NCBI GenBank assembly: GCA_910591455.2
Contig: OU342809.1
Location: 7,437,968-7,501,967, forward strand
Reading direction: 5' to 3'
DNA length: 64,000 nucleotides
From: Pholis gunnellus
Lineage: Eukaryota; Chordata; Actinopteri; Perciformes; Pholidae
The notes under the pieces were generated by a model that was not told the DNA's origin, did no database searches, and was given only the letters and a program-made list of their open reading frames with translations. Numbering within the stretch: position 1 is the first letter of the stretch; the number at the start of each line of letters is the position of its first letter. Positions 25,567-39,400 of this stretch are shown piece by piece. Made by a program: the position numbers and the translations under genes.

Positions 25567-25786
25567 AGAGCTGAAATGATTAGTTAATTTATCTATTAGT
25601 CCAACTCACTTTTTGGTTGATTCATTTCTTGTTTAGGTCATTTTTCAAGCAATAATGCCAAATAATTCCTTAGTTTCAGCTTCTCAAATATGAGGAGTTT
25701 GTCTACTGTAACCAAACTATTTATTGATTAATTGAGGAAATGATTGGCTGATTAATCTGAAATTAATCTTTAGTTGCACCCCTAGA
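25567..25786. repeat. ATTAATCGATT-type MITE copy
   Basis: Left end GCTGAAATGATTAGTTAATT; right end resembles its inverted complement (TTAATCTTTAGTTGCACCCC). The internal text AATGCCAAATAATTCCTTAG is shared with other copies. Confidence 0.65.
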
Positions 25787-25914
25787 TGATTGCAATTAGA
25801 TCATTGATTGATCATTTATTTCCAAGTTTACACTGATTTCATGTGAAGATTTGATCATATGTTATCATAGACGATAGTATAACTGAAAATCCTGGGTTTT
25901 AGCCTGTTGGTTGA

Positions 25915-26062
25915 ATAAAACAATACCTGGCTTCTGGCTTTCAGAAATTCTAACATGTACTTTTCACTATATTCTGACATTTTATGGACCAAATAATTCA
26001 TAAAGAAATTGAGAAAATAATTGTCAGATTAATCGATAATGAAAGTCATTAGTTACAGCTAT
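25915..26062. repeat. partial ATTAATCGATT-type MITE copy
   Basis: Contains ACATTTTATGGACCAAATAA and AGATTAATCGATAATGAAAG, ending in TCATTAGTTACAGCT. It is a truncated neighbour of the copy at 25567. Confidence 0.5.
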
Positions 26063-26634
26063 AGTGTAAACGTTTGTCTTTAAAAAGTGAATTGTTTTCA
26101 CCTACAACGCTGACACAGATATTGTTGGAGACCTTTTTCAATATGAGTTCATTATCCAGAAATGCTCTATGTCCATTTTAGTAACCTCACCGTATTAAAT
26201 GTGAACTGAACTGAAAGCTCTGCGACTCCACCTCAATGATTACCCGATGCTCATTTGACTGGTGCCTCTGACTTTTACATACCATGTCATCCGTCTGATT
26301 AAGCTACTGTACATTATTGCTGACAGTGAAAGGGGTTTTAAAGTGGGTTTTTCTATTATGGCTAATCACTTACAATTGTCTATTACCAATGTGGGATATA
26401 GAGCGCTCCTTATAAAGGAACCAAATGGATATTCATTTGCATCATATTGCTAATGGAGCTGTTTTTCAGGCAGCTCCGGTAATGAGGAAGGGCAAACAAG
26501 TCAATGGATGAGGTTACACAGGCAACTGTCACACTAACTTTGTAAGTAATGGTCTCAAATGGGCTTGTAGGCTCGACGCCAAGGACTAAGGTTATGTTTA
26601 ACTTCTTTGCTGTTGTGAAGGCGTCCCTGATCCT

Positions 26635-26870
26635 CATTATGATGCGTTCACATTACGAGCGACAAAGCAACAGGCTACAATTCATTTTCAATGGAAGCCG
26701 GTGACATGAAGGTTTTTTTTCTTGCCGTTAGCCAGTTGCCAGTGCAATTAACGGCGTAACGACGTCAACAAGCGCTTGAGCAACACTTTCGCGGCGACGT
26801 GCCGACAATTTAGCAGGCCACGCGTGACCGTTTTGTAGCTCTGTTGCTAGTTCTGTGAACATATAGCATT
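26635..26870. repeat. possible dispersed element (GCGTTCACATTACGAGCG)
   Basis: Starts GATGCGTTCACATTACGAGC and contains TTCATTTTCAATGGAAGCCG, text I associate with dispersed fish repeats, then CpG-rich sequence unlike the flanks (CGGCGTAACGACGTCAACAA). There is no second copy in the window to define the ends. Confidence 0.3.
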
Positions 26871-27720
26871 AATGTTTTGAGTGAATGACTTGAAAGCCAA
26901 GATCCCTTTCCTCAGCATCACTAAACCAAAAGGAAAAATCTTGATGACCCAATGTGAAGCAGATTATCCGTATGGCGTTGTGTCCTTGTGTCAGACACGT
27001 TACAATATAGATAAAATCACTTGTTTTGCAGAGAGGAGATCTAAAACATTTCATACCAGATACTGTTTTCTCAACATGGCTGCTGCAGAGACCTTTCGTG
27101 TCTGGTATCGGTAAGTAACAAAAACATTCTACTCTAAGCGAGATGCTCAGCATCAACCTAAGCTGTTACATGTTCCGAATGTTAACCACTCATATATATA
27201 TATATATATTCTCTGACTAACTCACATAAATAAATCACCAAATAGATAACCCACAACTGTGTCTAACTGCTACTGAACACAAACTGACACAGCAGTGCAA
27301 TAAACATTTTATATCTAGAAAGATGAGCTTCTTTTTTTAAAAACAAGTACAGTTTATCCAGTTCAGCTCGGATCCTTTGTGGGATACTCCGGGCCTTGGC
27401 AGTCTCTTCAGAGGATCACTGAACACCTGTGAGCTGCTGAATGTGTCGCTCCTCTGCAGCACAGTCCTCTGTGTCTCCTGGCAGCCTTTGTTCAGCGGCG
27501 TTTCTAAATGCCACATCGGCCTGCTTCTGTCGGTCCATGGGTGTTTTGTGCTCATTAGGAAAGGGCAGTAGTCTCTTCTAACTACTACAGTATGGCTAGC
27601 CCACCACTGGTGTCTGTGTCTGTGGTCCAGAGAGGGGGCATCTGTGGGACCTCTCCTCTGTACCACGTAAGGAAACAAGGTGTTGCTACTCTTCGGTTTG
27701 TCCACTTGCAGAATCATTCT

Positions 27721-27755
<35 letters not shown>

Positions 27756-29200
27756 CAGAAATTGAGCATTCTTGACAAAAAACAATCTTATCACAAGGTT
27801 TACTTTTTTTAGTTTCTCCACAGCTTTCAACCATATCTTGCGTTTATCTCTCTGTTGTGGGAGTTGCCCAGTTCTCATGGAGATGGCTTGAATGTTATCA
27901 TGCGACAGAATTTCTGTTTCTTAAAGGGATGGTCTCTGGGGTCGGACGCTGGGACCCGTTCTGGTTCTGTTTTTAATCTGGTTTCTGGTTTTCATTACCA
28001 GACCAGTTGTGTGGACAACACACTGAATCCACACCGGAAACGTACTGCACCCGCTTATCTGTGAACTAGAGGTCCTCTCAATTCTAAAAATGTTGGACCC
28101 ATGAAGCAGCTGCGGTCGGGTAATAGATATACATAAAGATGGTTTTCTAACTAAGAGCGCAATTCTAAAAAGTGATTGTCATTTAATAGAATGTGTCAAA
28201 TACAACCACGCTTCAAGAAAACCAAGCAAATGAAGAAGAAACATTTTAGGATCACATACATAGTACATACACATTTCAAAGATATACAAATGGATCAAAC
28301 GGAATTAAAACTTTTAAGAAATTGAAGAAAAGAAACGGAGGGGGTATCATTGCCTGATCCTCTCCGACTGCGTCATCGTTGCCACATGAGTCCTTTGGAA
28401 AGAATACCCTGTATCCTATTGCACATCAAGGATGTGGCTCAGATCACGATGTGCGTGCTTTAATGGTCCACATTGATCTTTATACAGGCCTAATATTGGC
28501 TTGAGAATCAGCTCAAGGCCCGAAATCACAAAGACCAATAAAACTGTAGCTCTGCTTTTCAAAAAGCAATTAGATTTAGAGAACAATTTTTACAAGTCTG
28601 TAATTCTTGTAAATACTTTTAGCCCACCCCCCCTCTTTGAGTCACATACCAGCCATTTCTATAAAATAATGCAACTACAATGTTGATAGTAAAACAAAAG
28701 TTTCCACTTGAAGGTTATTAAAATGCACTCTTGAGAAAATGACTCCAATGCAGTTTGCAGAAGTTGATGTATGACAGCAGAGCTAATAAAAGATCACAAA
28801 CGCAGCCCCAAAAATAGCACTGCTGCTGCCTCACTTGCTCATGGCAATGCCAAAAGTCATTCTACAACTCTCAAGGAGTCAAACTTATTCTCCTGCTCTT
28901 CCCTTTCAGCCCACAGCAGAACTCTGTGCCTGGCTGCCTTTGTAGCATCTATGATTTTAATTAACTCACACCACATGGAGAGTGTTGCTTTAATTGGACA
29001 AGGTCTTGGCATGCTGCTCTGTGGACAGACAAGCCAGGAATAATTTCATAATGTACAATTCTATTATTACCACAGAAAGCCAACCGGTGAGTTCAAAGAT
29101 GGACGTGAATATGCAGGAGACACGGCCAGGCTTTGATCATACTCTGACAGAAAAAAGATGTGAAATGCTGTTTCAGCTTCCAGAGTGAAACAGCATTTGT
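26871..29200. other. intergenic, part 3
   Basis: Holds an (AT)n tract near 27193-27209 and a (GA)n tract at 27723-27751. No gene is recognised; the 165-codon frame 27337-27834 on - runs through the (GA)n tract and is rejected. Confidence 0.6.
27723..27751. repeat. (GA)n microsatellite
   Basis: About 14 GA units. Confidence 0.95.
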
Positions 29201-29470
29201 GGACGACTATGGCTGAGTGGTAGAGCGGGTCGTCCTTCAATCAGAGGATCGATCGGTTTGATCCCCGGCTCCGCTGGTCCATGTCGATGTGTCCTTGGGC
29301 AAGACACTCTGCCCCGAATTGCTTCCGAATGCTGTGCCTCAGTGTATGAATGTTAGTTGATCCTAATGGGCAGGTGGCCCCTTGCTCTGTAACCCCTGCC
29401 ATCAGTGTATGAATGGGTGAATGACATGTGGTCTGAAGACTAGAAAAGCGCTATACAAGTCTATTTACCA
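29201..29470 (+). mobile_element. tRNA-derived SINE, near full length
   Basis: tRNA-like head with A-box-like TGGCTGAGTGGTAGAGCGGG and B-box-like GGTTTGATCCCCGGC, then a body with TGTCCTTGGGCAAGACACTC and a repeated ATCAGTGTATGAATG-type segment. The 3' tail GACTAGAAAAGCGCTATACA runs to TATTTACCA. A head like this gives an internal RNA polymerase III promoter. It is the fuller of two copies. Confidence 0.85.
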
Positions 29471-32400
29471 AGTGTCATTTCCTTGGCAGACAGACCTGCA
29501 GGCCTTTTGAGTGTTGGTGTAAGTGGTGACCTACGACCAAAGCGATGTTGCACACAGACTTAGCAGAGTGATGGAAACTCTGACCGTGTGATAAGGCTGA
29601 GTCACTGAGGTCTGACTGTAAAACGCAGTGTTACGATGGCCGGTGAGTCAGGTGAATGTGGTGACAGATGCCACTTCACACGGACGGCTCCATCCGTGGC
29701 TACGCTCAGCTGGCCCAGTGAAGCTGCCGAGTTTGAGTGAGTGGGTTGTTACTGGCACAAGGTGCCGCTGTAACTTGGTGCCAAGTGATTTATGAATCAC
29801 CGAGTCACTCTTTGACGTGTTCTGTTGATGTACGATGGTGCCATTTGATGTTGCCCAACATCTAATTTCTCCCACTTTTATTTATGCCACTCCTGGCTAA
29901 TGCTACGCACACATTAAACCAAGGTTGAATCATCCATCCATCCATTAGTTATACCCACTAATCCTTCAGGGTCACAGGAGGAGGCTAATTGGACGAGAGG
30001 CGGGGTACTCTGGACAGATCATATTTTTTATTTTCACACCGAGCATGAGCAAAGAAGCGTATTTAATCTTGATCGCACTGCTATATTTGCACAGCAAGTC
30101 TTGATCAGCACTGACTAAAGACAAACTCAATTTATGTAAATGATATGCAATATAGCCAGACTGAAATGACAGCTGCAGATCAGATAGTTCTCGCAGTTCT
30201 GAGAGAGGAGAGTGTCAGGCACATTACCCAAGGATGCAAAATAAGTTATAATATAGGAGATGCTTACTGCCAGCTCCTTTTTGCACTTTTTCTTCTGGTG
30301 TCAAGATATCCAGATGCTGCTGCTGCTCCCCACTACCCATAACTGCTAGAGGTGAACTACTGAGCAAAGAGGGTTGGCACAAACTGGGATCCTGGCCAAA
30401 GTTTTTAATGTCCTTTAATGTGCGAGTGGACAACCAATCAGGGCTTCATAGCTGCTGAGCAATTTATAGCGAGAGAGCAGGAGATTCCAATTTAAAGCCG
30501 CATTGTGTAATGTCTAGCCACAGAAATAGAAATAGATCAATATTTCAGGGTTTGACATTTTTCAAATTAGCTGAGCTTTACTTCATAATCTTTCAACTGC
30601 AGACATAACCCCTGTGGTACAAATACCTCTTATCAATCATTGAGTGGGTTGTTGCTGCCATTATGTGCCACATTGCCCTGTGACTAAAGTCCCATCTGTT
30701 GTCAGTTCCCTGCCCATAAAGAAACAATGCATTCTTCATATCAAGGAACAATTAACTATAAAGTGTGGCTTGGCAGACCTGTTGTTTTTCTCTCACCTGG
30801 ATTGCACATGCCTGAATAGGAGCTTTCACTAAAGGGTATCCACAGAGAGAAAGTAACAGCAGCTTCCCAGGCCGCCCACACTTAACCCCCAGCAGATCTG
30901 CAGCATACCAGCCTGCTCACGTGGCGACATGATAAACAATATCACCACACGCTGAATGCCAAGCTGCACTTTTTGTGGAGAAATAATTTGATACTTTGAC
31001 TTGCTGTGAAGATCGCTCCGATGCACTGGTGACCATTTGTGCATGCTGGATTCCTGAGTTGCTGTGCGACTGGGTTGTTTTTAGATGCTGCTGCGCCAGT
31101 TGCGGGGACTTGACCCCATCTCTGTTTGTTTACATTAGTCCAACAGATGTTCAACTAACTGGACCCAGTTTTCTGAGAATTTACCCTGTAACTTCTCTGG
31201 GGATGAAGATCTGTCTTCCCGCAAATAAACCGCGGGCCATCCGATGACGCACTGTGTGGGCAACATCAGCTGTGGTGTACATACAGTTTTGGCTGCTTCA
31301 CACATTCAACAAAATGTGTAAGCATTGTCTAGATTGTGAGAAGTGCTTCACTGTGTTAAACTGCAAACAAGCTATTCTAATCTTGCCCAGAAACTTTGTG
31401 ACTGAATTTAGTTCCCAGCATCCGTCACTTTTTTGGTATTTTGATTGATTATCAAAGAATATTTATAGCTCCTTTTTAAAAATGGACCCGTTTCTTAACA
31501 AGCGACTAAACTTTTTAAAGAAAAATGATGCAGAAGATTATTCCACTATCCATTCTGAAGCTTTTCCCATCAGTCATCGTCAGCATGAATTACCATGAAC
31601 TTAGCATGCTCTTGTTTTTTAGGCACAATTCGTCAATGAGCATTTTTAGAGACCTCCTCTGGCTTAAAGCTCGAGAGCTTCCAGTGCAGGTCAACCTAGT
31701 AAGTCTAGGATTGATGAGTCCTATCATATTGAACTGACTTCATGTCTAATGACGAGGCTCCATGGGTATGTCCGGTGTAAGTTTAACCATGTTTCCACCA
31801 GCAAAGCAGCCCCAGGATCCTTCTGCAGCATCCCAGCTCCCCTATCTATGGCTCGCACAGTCAACGCTGCTTCTCAGAGCCATTTGTCAAACCTCTGCCC
31901 ACATTAAATTATCATGACCCGAGAGAGATATCTACCTCCTAGCGAGAGACTCTGAGCCCCAGTCAGACAGAGACGAAGAACTGCATGAAAAATGGACTGC
32001 ACAGAAATGTAGGTTTGTTCAGACTGTGCTCTGTGATTGTGTAGCTTTATTATGAAAGTCTGAGCACTGGCGGTTTAACAGTCACACACACACGCAGCCC
32101 AACGCACCTTGAGACTCCTGTGACTGCTCTCAAAGGTAAGAAAAAGATGAACCGAAAAGACAGCAGATGGTGTTATTTTTTCCACAGGAACTCAATGAAA
32201 GGTCTCTTATGTGACTCAGAGTCTAATCATTCAGGTTAAATAAGAGTTAGGGGCCTCGGGCGAGCAGTGCAGCTTTCACATTTATTCTGTTCTATTCATT
32301 AATAATGACCGCTCCTTCATGAGCTGGTCAGACTGAAAACCCAAATTGCGATTCTGACAGGGACATAGTTCACGTAGTAGCAATACCATCGGTAGGCAGT

Positions 32401-33409
32401 AATCATGCGTGTTTGTGTCCTGTGTGTATCTTTGTGTGCGCACTGCACTCTTAATAAGGAATGCAAGTAAACGGGGAGCTTGATGTTTGAGCTTCCTCTA
32501 TGGCTCGGTAAAGGTATGCTGGAAATGCTCTAATTTGTCCTGTTAGTGTTTCCCTGCCATGTTGCTCTCTCCACATGACAAAACACAGACTACAAAGAAA
32601 AACAGACAAGGAAATGAGACACAGGGAGAACCTGTGTTAAAAAAGAAATGCAGTAAAAGAACATTTCTTAAAGGGACTTTTGAATTTCTTCCTTGGCATC
32701 TGTTACGCCCCTTTTAAAGCTGGTTTGCCTGTTACTCACATTATTTAGGAAGCAAAATTGCCTCCTAAGTTACCATATGACTGGTTGCAGACAAGCAATG
32801 TAGCCTTTAAAATGCTATTTCTTTAAATGGAGTCAATCAAAACGCATAACATAACTTCCAGCAGAATATTCGCTGGTCAGTTTAGCTAAAGACACAAAAA
32901 CAGACTCCGTCAGAACATTAGCACGTTGTTCACTACCGAGCCTATTTATAACCGATACCGACAACTTTATCTTTACTTCACCTGTCTTTTTCCTTTGCTT
33001 TGTGTGTGTGTGTGTGTTTGGAGAGACATCATTGCTTACTACTTGGGGAAACTTGGGGACATTTTTTAATACTGTATCTGAATTAAGTGTCTAAGGTTAG
33101 AGGTGTCCTATTGGCTTTCTAAATAAAATGGATTTGACCATAATTACCTAAAATGAATCTGCATCATCCGATGGTCCAATGAACTGATCTACAATCCCAA
33201 CAGTCTTTTCCAGCTTCATGTCTCTGATGTATAAAGTATTATTTGCACACTGCCAGCGCTCCCGTTGAGATATTTCCGTTACAACGACACCTGTAATTAC
33301 CCAGGTGATTTGTGACGTAAATCTTAGTTCACCGTTTGCTGATTCTTGCAGCTTTACAGTGGACGTGCCAAACTGCCTGTTGGCGGCCGACCATGTGACG
33401 AACAGTGAC
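29471..33409. other. intergenic DNA and probable shisal1 3' UTR
   Basis: No gene recognised. The right part must contain the shisal1 3' UTR (- strand). Reverse-strand AATAAA hexamers occur, for example at 32281-32286, but the true end cannot be chosen. A short (GT)n lies near 33000-33017. Confidence 0.55.
32281..32286 (-). terminator. shisal1: candidate shisal1 poly(A) signal
   Basis: TTTATT on + (AATAAA on -) about 1.1 kb past the shisal1 stop. The human 3' UTR is long, so a more distal signal is equally possible. Confidence 0.25.
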
Positions 33410-36400
33410 TCACCATGCGGTGGACGTGTTGTAGGGCAGGAGTGTGGGGCTGTGGCTCTCCCCTCTGAGGCTGTGTCGGGGCTGGTAGTGGCTCGGGACC
33501 ATGGGCGGGGCTGGAGCCTGGGCTTCGCTCTCCTCTGGCATGGACCTGTGCCACTGACTGCGAGCCTTCTTCAGCCAGCGTCCTCCCAGGCCCCATTTCT
33601 CCAGGTAGACCCGGCACAGCTCGTAGTTTATGGCTGAGTAGTAGAGAAAGTCCAGCGCCAGCAGCACCATGACGAAGAAGCCGTAGATCCACACGCCGAC
33701 CAGGGCTGTGTAATTACTGCGTGAGAGACAGACTATGAGTGTTAGCACAGTGTAATCTGGGAGAGATGATGATAAACACTCTCGCATGCTCATAGCTACC
33801 ATCCAGATACCCCTCAGCTGGGCCCTTAATCCCAGTTTATGATGCCAGGTGTGAATGTTTTCTGTTCATGTGGCAAGACCAAGACGTTCATCAAATCCTC
33901 CTTAGATAAAAACTAGTTAAATAAACAAAAACAAAAACATTTTAAGAAGCCCTCCATCTGTTCAATTTGCTGCTTCTTCAATTCTACGACGCATTTCAGT
34001 AGCACAATACACATTTTAATCCATTTGCTCCTCCCTGCCTCCGAAAATCTGTGCTCCTACTTTTTACTCTTACATTTTCGTCATGTATTACATGATCCAG
34101 CTGGATTTAATGTGGCACTTTTGAACTTTCGTTTAGCCCACCCACATCCATAAAGCACAGCAAGGTAAATGCGCAAAAATAGCTCCCTGAGAAATTTGAG
34201 AGGCAGCATTTTGCCAAAACAGGGACACTAAATATCGGGGTGCGGTGTCTTTGTTTCTATGGCACTGAGGACACTTGGTTAGGGAATCTCTCACAAATTG
34301 AAAGTGATTCAGTCCTATTAGGGTGATTCTATCGTACGGAATGACAAAGTATTATTATGACTCTGAGAGAACAAGCAGGATATTATTCAAAATAGAGATG
34401 TATTTGGAGGGAAACCCATCTATTATGTCATTTCGGCACACTTTGCAATTTGTTTGACTGCATTGATGCCCCCAAGAGCTTCCAGTTCAGTTGATCAAGT
34501 GAATCCTTCTTTCTGAAAACGATGTGGCCTTGGGATATTTATCTGAATAAATGGCTTTAAAATGAACATCTGTTAGGCAGGCGAATGCCACTACTGCACT
34601 CAAATCTAATTGTAGCCTTAACCGCAATTCTTCACCTCTGCGTTTTGAGACATTCGCCTACAATTTAGTTTGTGCGTCTACTCGGGTAATTTGTGGGGGC
34701 AACAGGCTGTACTTGGAGTCATCCTGGAGGGGTAAGCAAACAACATGTGCACAGTCCTCGGAGGGATCGATCGTGACCACAAAACTAAAACAAATGTTAT
34801 TCAACACAGCAAGGAAAGAAGAAGCAATTGATTATCTGTCAAAGGTTTCTTGCTGTTACTGTTGCTTTTCTGAAATTTAGTTCTAAGATGACTCTTCTTC
34901 TCTGAAACTATTCCGACTCTGCATCATTCCAGCTACTCTGTAACTACATGGTGAGCTATATATTACAGAGCACTGACTCGTGAAACCCTCAGAGGACAAA
35001 CGCCTTTAGTTTTACCTTGAACCGCAATAAATCTCAAATTATATTACCATTTTTCTCCCATGCAGTGTGAGTAGAGAGCAGAATTATGGCCAGTTTAACT
35101 CGCTTGGACTGCGGTAAATATCAGACCTTCAGCCCTATCGCCCAGTGAGCCAGGATGAAAGAGCGGCCAAAGAGGCCATCTGGCACTAAAAGGAAATATC
35201 ATGACCTGCTGCAGGGCAGTGTGAACCACCCGGGGCCGAGGCATGCTGGGAGGGCATTAGCACCGAGAGCTGAGAGCTCCCACAGAACAAGAGGCTCGTT
35301 CTTCATGTGTCCCTCACTCAGCTGAAATCTGTTTACGCTGCAACGAATAAATGTGTATAAGTACTCTGTCACATATTGATACGTGTAATGTAGTTTGCTA
35401 ATAATAGTACTAAAACTTACTATAAGTCTTGCATCTGCTCTACTGTAGGATATGACACCATAGTGAAACTTGATATAATAGCCAGCACTTAACACCTGCC
35501 TTTGTGAGCCATCGTGTGGAGGCGTCGCTCTCACAACACAACTGCTTTCAGCATCTGCTCTTCTTCTCTGTGGTGGTTTTGAATGCCTTTTTGTAGGTGT
35601 GGATCAATGTCAACAAACCCTCCTGAGTGAGAGGCAAGCGGTGTCAATGAGTGCGTTGCTGTCGAGGGAGCGAAGCGTTTGTGAGCAAGCAGACTACAAC
35701 CAGCTGTTTTCATCTGATCTGAGGAAATGTCATCTCTGAAACTGTTTGTTTCCCCAAAGCTGTTCCCATAAAACTCAACTGAAGATATTCAGCACATCCA
35801 ATTTTCTCCCTAATTACCTCCACCGAGCCCCGGAGGTTATGCATCGGTCCTGTTTGTTTGTGTTTTGCAGCATAACTCAAGAACTATTCAACGGATTCCA
35901 AATGTAGGGAAGTTCCATCATGGCCCAAAGAAGAACCGATGAGCTTTTGATGTGGAGAGCGCAGCAATTGTGGCCGTCAATAAAGCACTCAATATTTCGG
36001 CTCAGTGCTCCTGAAGCATATAAGTAGATATCCTTTTCTATTTTTGAATTGCTCTACAGCTGTAACAATTAGTCGATTGACAGAAAAATAACTTTTGATA
36101 ATAACATTTTTGCAAAAATGCCAAACATTCTCTACCCCTTGGGCTCATAGGTCTGTGCCTGATAGACCCGTTTCGTAATCCACCCATGGATTTAATTATT
36201 CTCCAACATCACTCACTGCCCATCATCGTGTATTTTGATCTGGATCCAGATGCTGACAGAAATTTCCCAAAAAATGTTCTGATATTACAGTGACAAATTT
36301 AGAGTAGCAGCCTTGGCGAAGGTATTCACTTGTTGAGGGCTTTCTAGGTCACAATGAAAAAGTCAAGTTCAAATTTATCAGTAATGTATTAGTTTACTCA

Positions 36401-39400
36401 TTTACAGTGTTTACCTTTTTGGACCACAAGGTAAACTACTTAAAACTGTCTGTTGCCCTTATAGTCTTTACATTTAGAATTCAAACATTTTAGAATTTTT
36501 TCCCAGAAGCCCTTATTTTGTAGTAGGGCCGCCACCCCTGTTGAGTAGAACATTTAGATTTTTGATTTTATTATATTTTGCTTAAAAATTAAAATCTTCA
36601 ATATTTAAAAAAAGGAAACTAAATAAATGAAACCAAAAAAAGAAATAGGACTAATTTCTGGTACTGGTACGGATTCAGGTGTGTAAAGAGGTCAAATCAG
36701 GTCAAATGTCAGAGTGATTTTTGTCTTTTGACTTACTTGTGTGCATAACCATCTGAGGTGGTGGTGAGGTTGATCTGCATGACCATCTGGAACTCTGTTT
36801 CGTTGCAGCAGTATTTGAAGGCGGTGTTGTTGTGGTGGCAGCAGAACATGTAGGTCTTGATGTCCGAGAGGCGAGGGCAGTGAAAGCCGAAGTGGTAACC
36901 CCCTTTGTGGTCCGAGTAGGGCTCACACACTCGGTAATGAGCGGAGAGGGCTGCAGACAAACAGAAATGTCAGACAGGAAGTATTATAGTAAAGCGGGGA
37001 GACAAACACTCAGTGAAATGTGACTCATGACCTTTTGAGATGGAGTTTGTATTTGTCTTCCTACTCTGGAAAATGACGACCTCTTACTCGACTTATTGAT
37101 GACAAATAGCTGTCAAGGAAACACCTTCCAAACTGCAGCAGCCAAACTACAGAATAGGGATGCACCACCGATAACAAACATCAGGCCCATCCGACATGGA
37201 TTGGGTATATCGTGACAATAGGGGCGATCTATTCAATTCAATTGTATTTTTACTTTATATACATTTCATACTGGAACTTTAATTCCTGTTTAACTTTTGA
37301 CAAAGTGTTTGCTACATAAAAGAGGTTTACACTTGAATTGTAATTCCTGTTAACTTTTTACCAAGTTGCTGGTGTACGATTTATTATTATTAGATGGAAG
37401 ACTCCACCTTAATTAAGCATACAGGCGTTGATGGCAAAAGCTCATCAACCCAGAAACATTGAGTGCGTCTGATCTATTAGATCTCGTTACGTAAACATAC
37501 AAGTGTGAGTGCTTCTGGATGGAAATACCAAATATGCTCCTCAGACCGGTTACATAATTTGTTATGTCAGTCCTACTTCTTTTTTGGCAGCTGGAGTGAT
37601 ACGAGCTGATAAGAGTACCGAGTTTATTGTTGAATAATGCAAAGATAATGTGGTACAAATATTACTCTGGCTCATTTACATCCATCATCCATCTGTAGCT
37701 GTGCATTGAAGTCCATACTGCTTTAGGAGGCAATAAATCTGTGCATACTTGCTGCCACAAAAGTGAAAAAAAGCAATCTTGTTTTTGTTATATCTGGCGA
37801 TTTACTTCAGCAGCAGCAGCTGAGACTCCATCTGATAATCATAAATCACCAATTTGTCAGAGATATACCAGATATGATTAGTGTCAGTTTATGGGGCCTC
37901 AGTGCCTTGATATCGCATCAGTATCACTTATCAAGCATCTTCACTTTCTGTTACTGGCAATAAGACCAAGAACGAATGCTCTAGTTTGCCTGGGGACAGA
38001 CTGTGTGTAAACTGAATAGTAATTATATAGAAACTGCCCAAAATATGTTTGTTTTTTCATTTTATTTACCCATTATTTGATAAGGAAAGCCTCCTTGAAA
38101 TTATAATTCAGACTAAGATTTTCAACAATAACAGTAAATTACAGAGAATCCACATACGAATAAGACGGGTAACGCAAAACATGCCACATATCACAGTAAT
38201 GTGATTTTATTTTGGGTTGTTTCACCATAGAAACAACTTAATGGCACCTTTTAAAACAACTCAAGAGTTGTTTAAAACCATATATAAATAAGACCATACT
38301 CCTTAATATTTGCAGCCCAGAATTATAAGAAATATATCTTCCAAAAGGACCATTTTTACAGTTGAAAAATAAACTTGTCTGCTCTATCTAATGGTGACAC
38401 TTTTACAAATAACAGTAAATATATCTTTGGCATTTATTTGTTACAACAAATGCTATACGCTGATGCAATGTTTGGGTCCCAAAACAGCCGTGCTGATATA
38501 TCAGTCTGGCTCTATTTACATCATTTGGCGATTTTGCAATAAATGAGGCTCTTTGATTTCTTTTGCGTCATCATTCTCCTAAGCGTGAATTAAATTAGCC
38601 AGTTTCATGTGAAGTTCATCCAGATTAGTTCTATTGTAACTGATTTGTCTTCATCTTGTATGTTTCCTTTTATCAGCGCAGCCTACAAATCTGGGAGTAA
38701 AAGTGTTGTCGCTGTGATTTAGTTCAATGTCCATTTATGCTGCGGAGTGATAGAAGTCTTTCAGTAATCTCCGGCAGGGATGGATCAGCATTTGAAAGGA
38801 GGCGGCTCTTTCAGGTTATAATGAGCTCGGCGTGGCCAGCCATCTTCCCTTTGACGACCCAAAGCAGAACATGGGGTGCAGTGAAGCAGTGCCGGATTAG
38901 AAGTGAAGAGTTGTTTGTCTAAATCTCTTCATTTGACCTTTGCATTGACTGTACCGGGGTTCTGCAATCAACTCATGATGGCCCATAACACGTTGCACGT
39001 AAAGGAGGGGTCAGCAGTTTGAAGGTGCATGAACTGGCAATAAGGAAACAGAACATCAGAAGTGGACCATAAAGTCCTTTAACGACGCAAGAATTAAAGG
39101 TTTGGAAAGAGAAGAGTACAAATGAGCAACAGCTGGTTCTGGAAACCATACAGTTGTAAACACACCCACCTGCTTAATTTCATTAACACCTCTTGAAATT
39201 TAGGATACAGTTAACAGCTTGGCTCCAGCGTTGCAGTATGTTTACAATCTGCGGTCTGAAAACTGCCATGGCTCTCTCTCCCATTCCCTCAACCACAAGC
39301 AACATGCTCTGACATCATATTTATTTATTGATGGCTACACTCAGGCCCACAGTTTGTCATCTTTCTTCTGAAACAGCATAATACATGCCATCAGCTTATC

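Noticed and set aside
27337..27834. 165-codon - strand frame
   Set aside because: It passes through a (GA)n tract (Leu-Ser run), has no recognisable domain, and frames of this length are expected a few times by chance in six frames of 64 kb.
33305..33637. 110-codon + strand frame
   Set aside because: Antisense shadow of the last shisal1 exon, which is supported by homology and splice sites on the - strand.
36832..37023. 63-codon + strand frame
   Set aside because: Antisense to the Cys-rich shisal1 exon 36737-36950.
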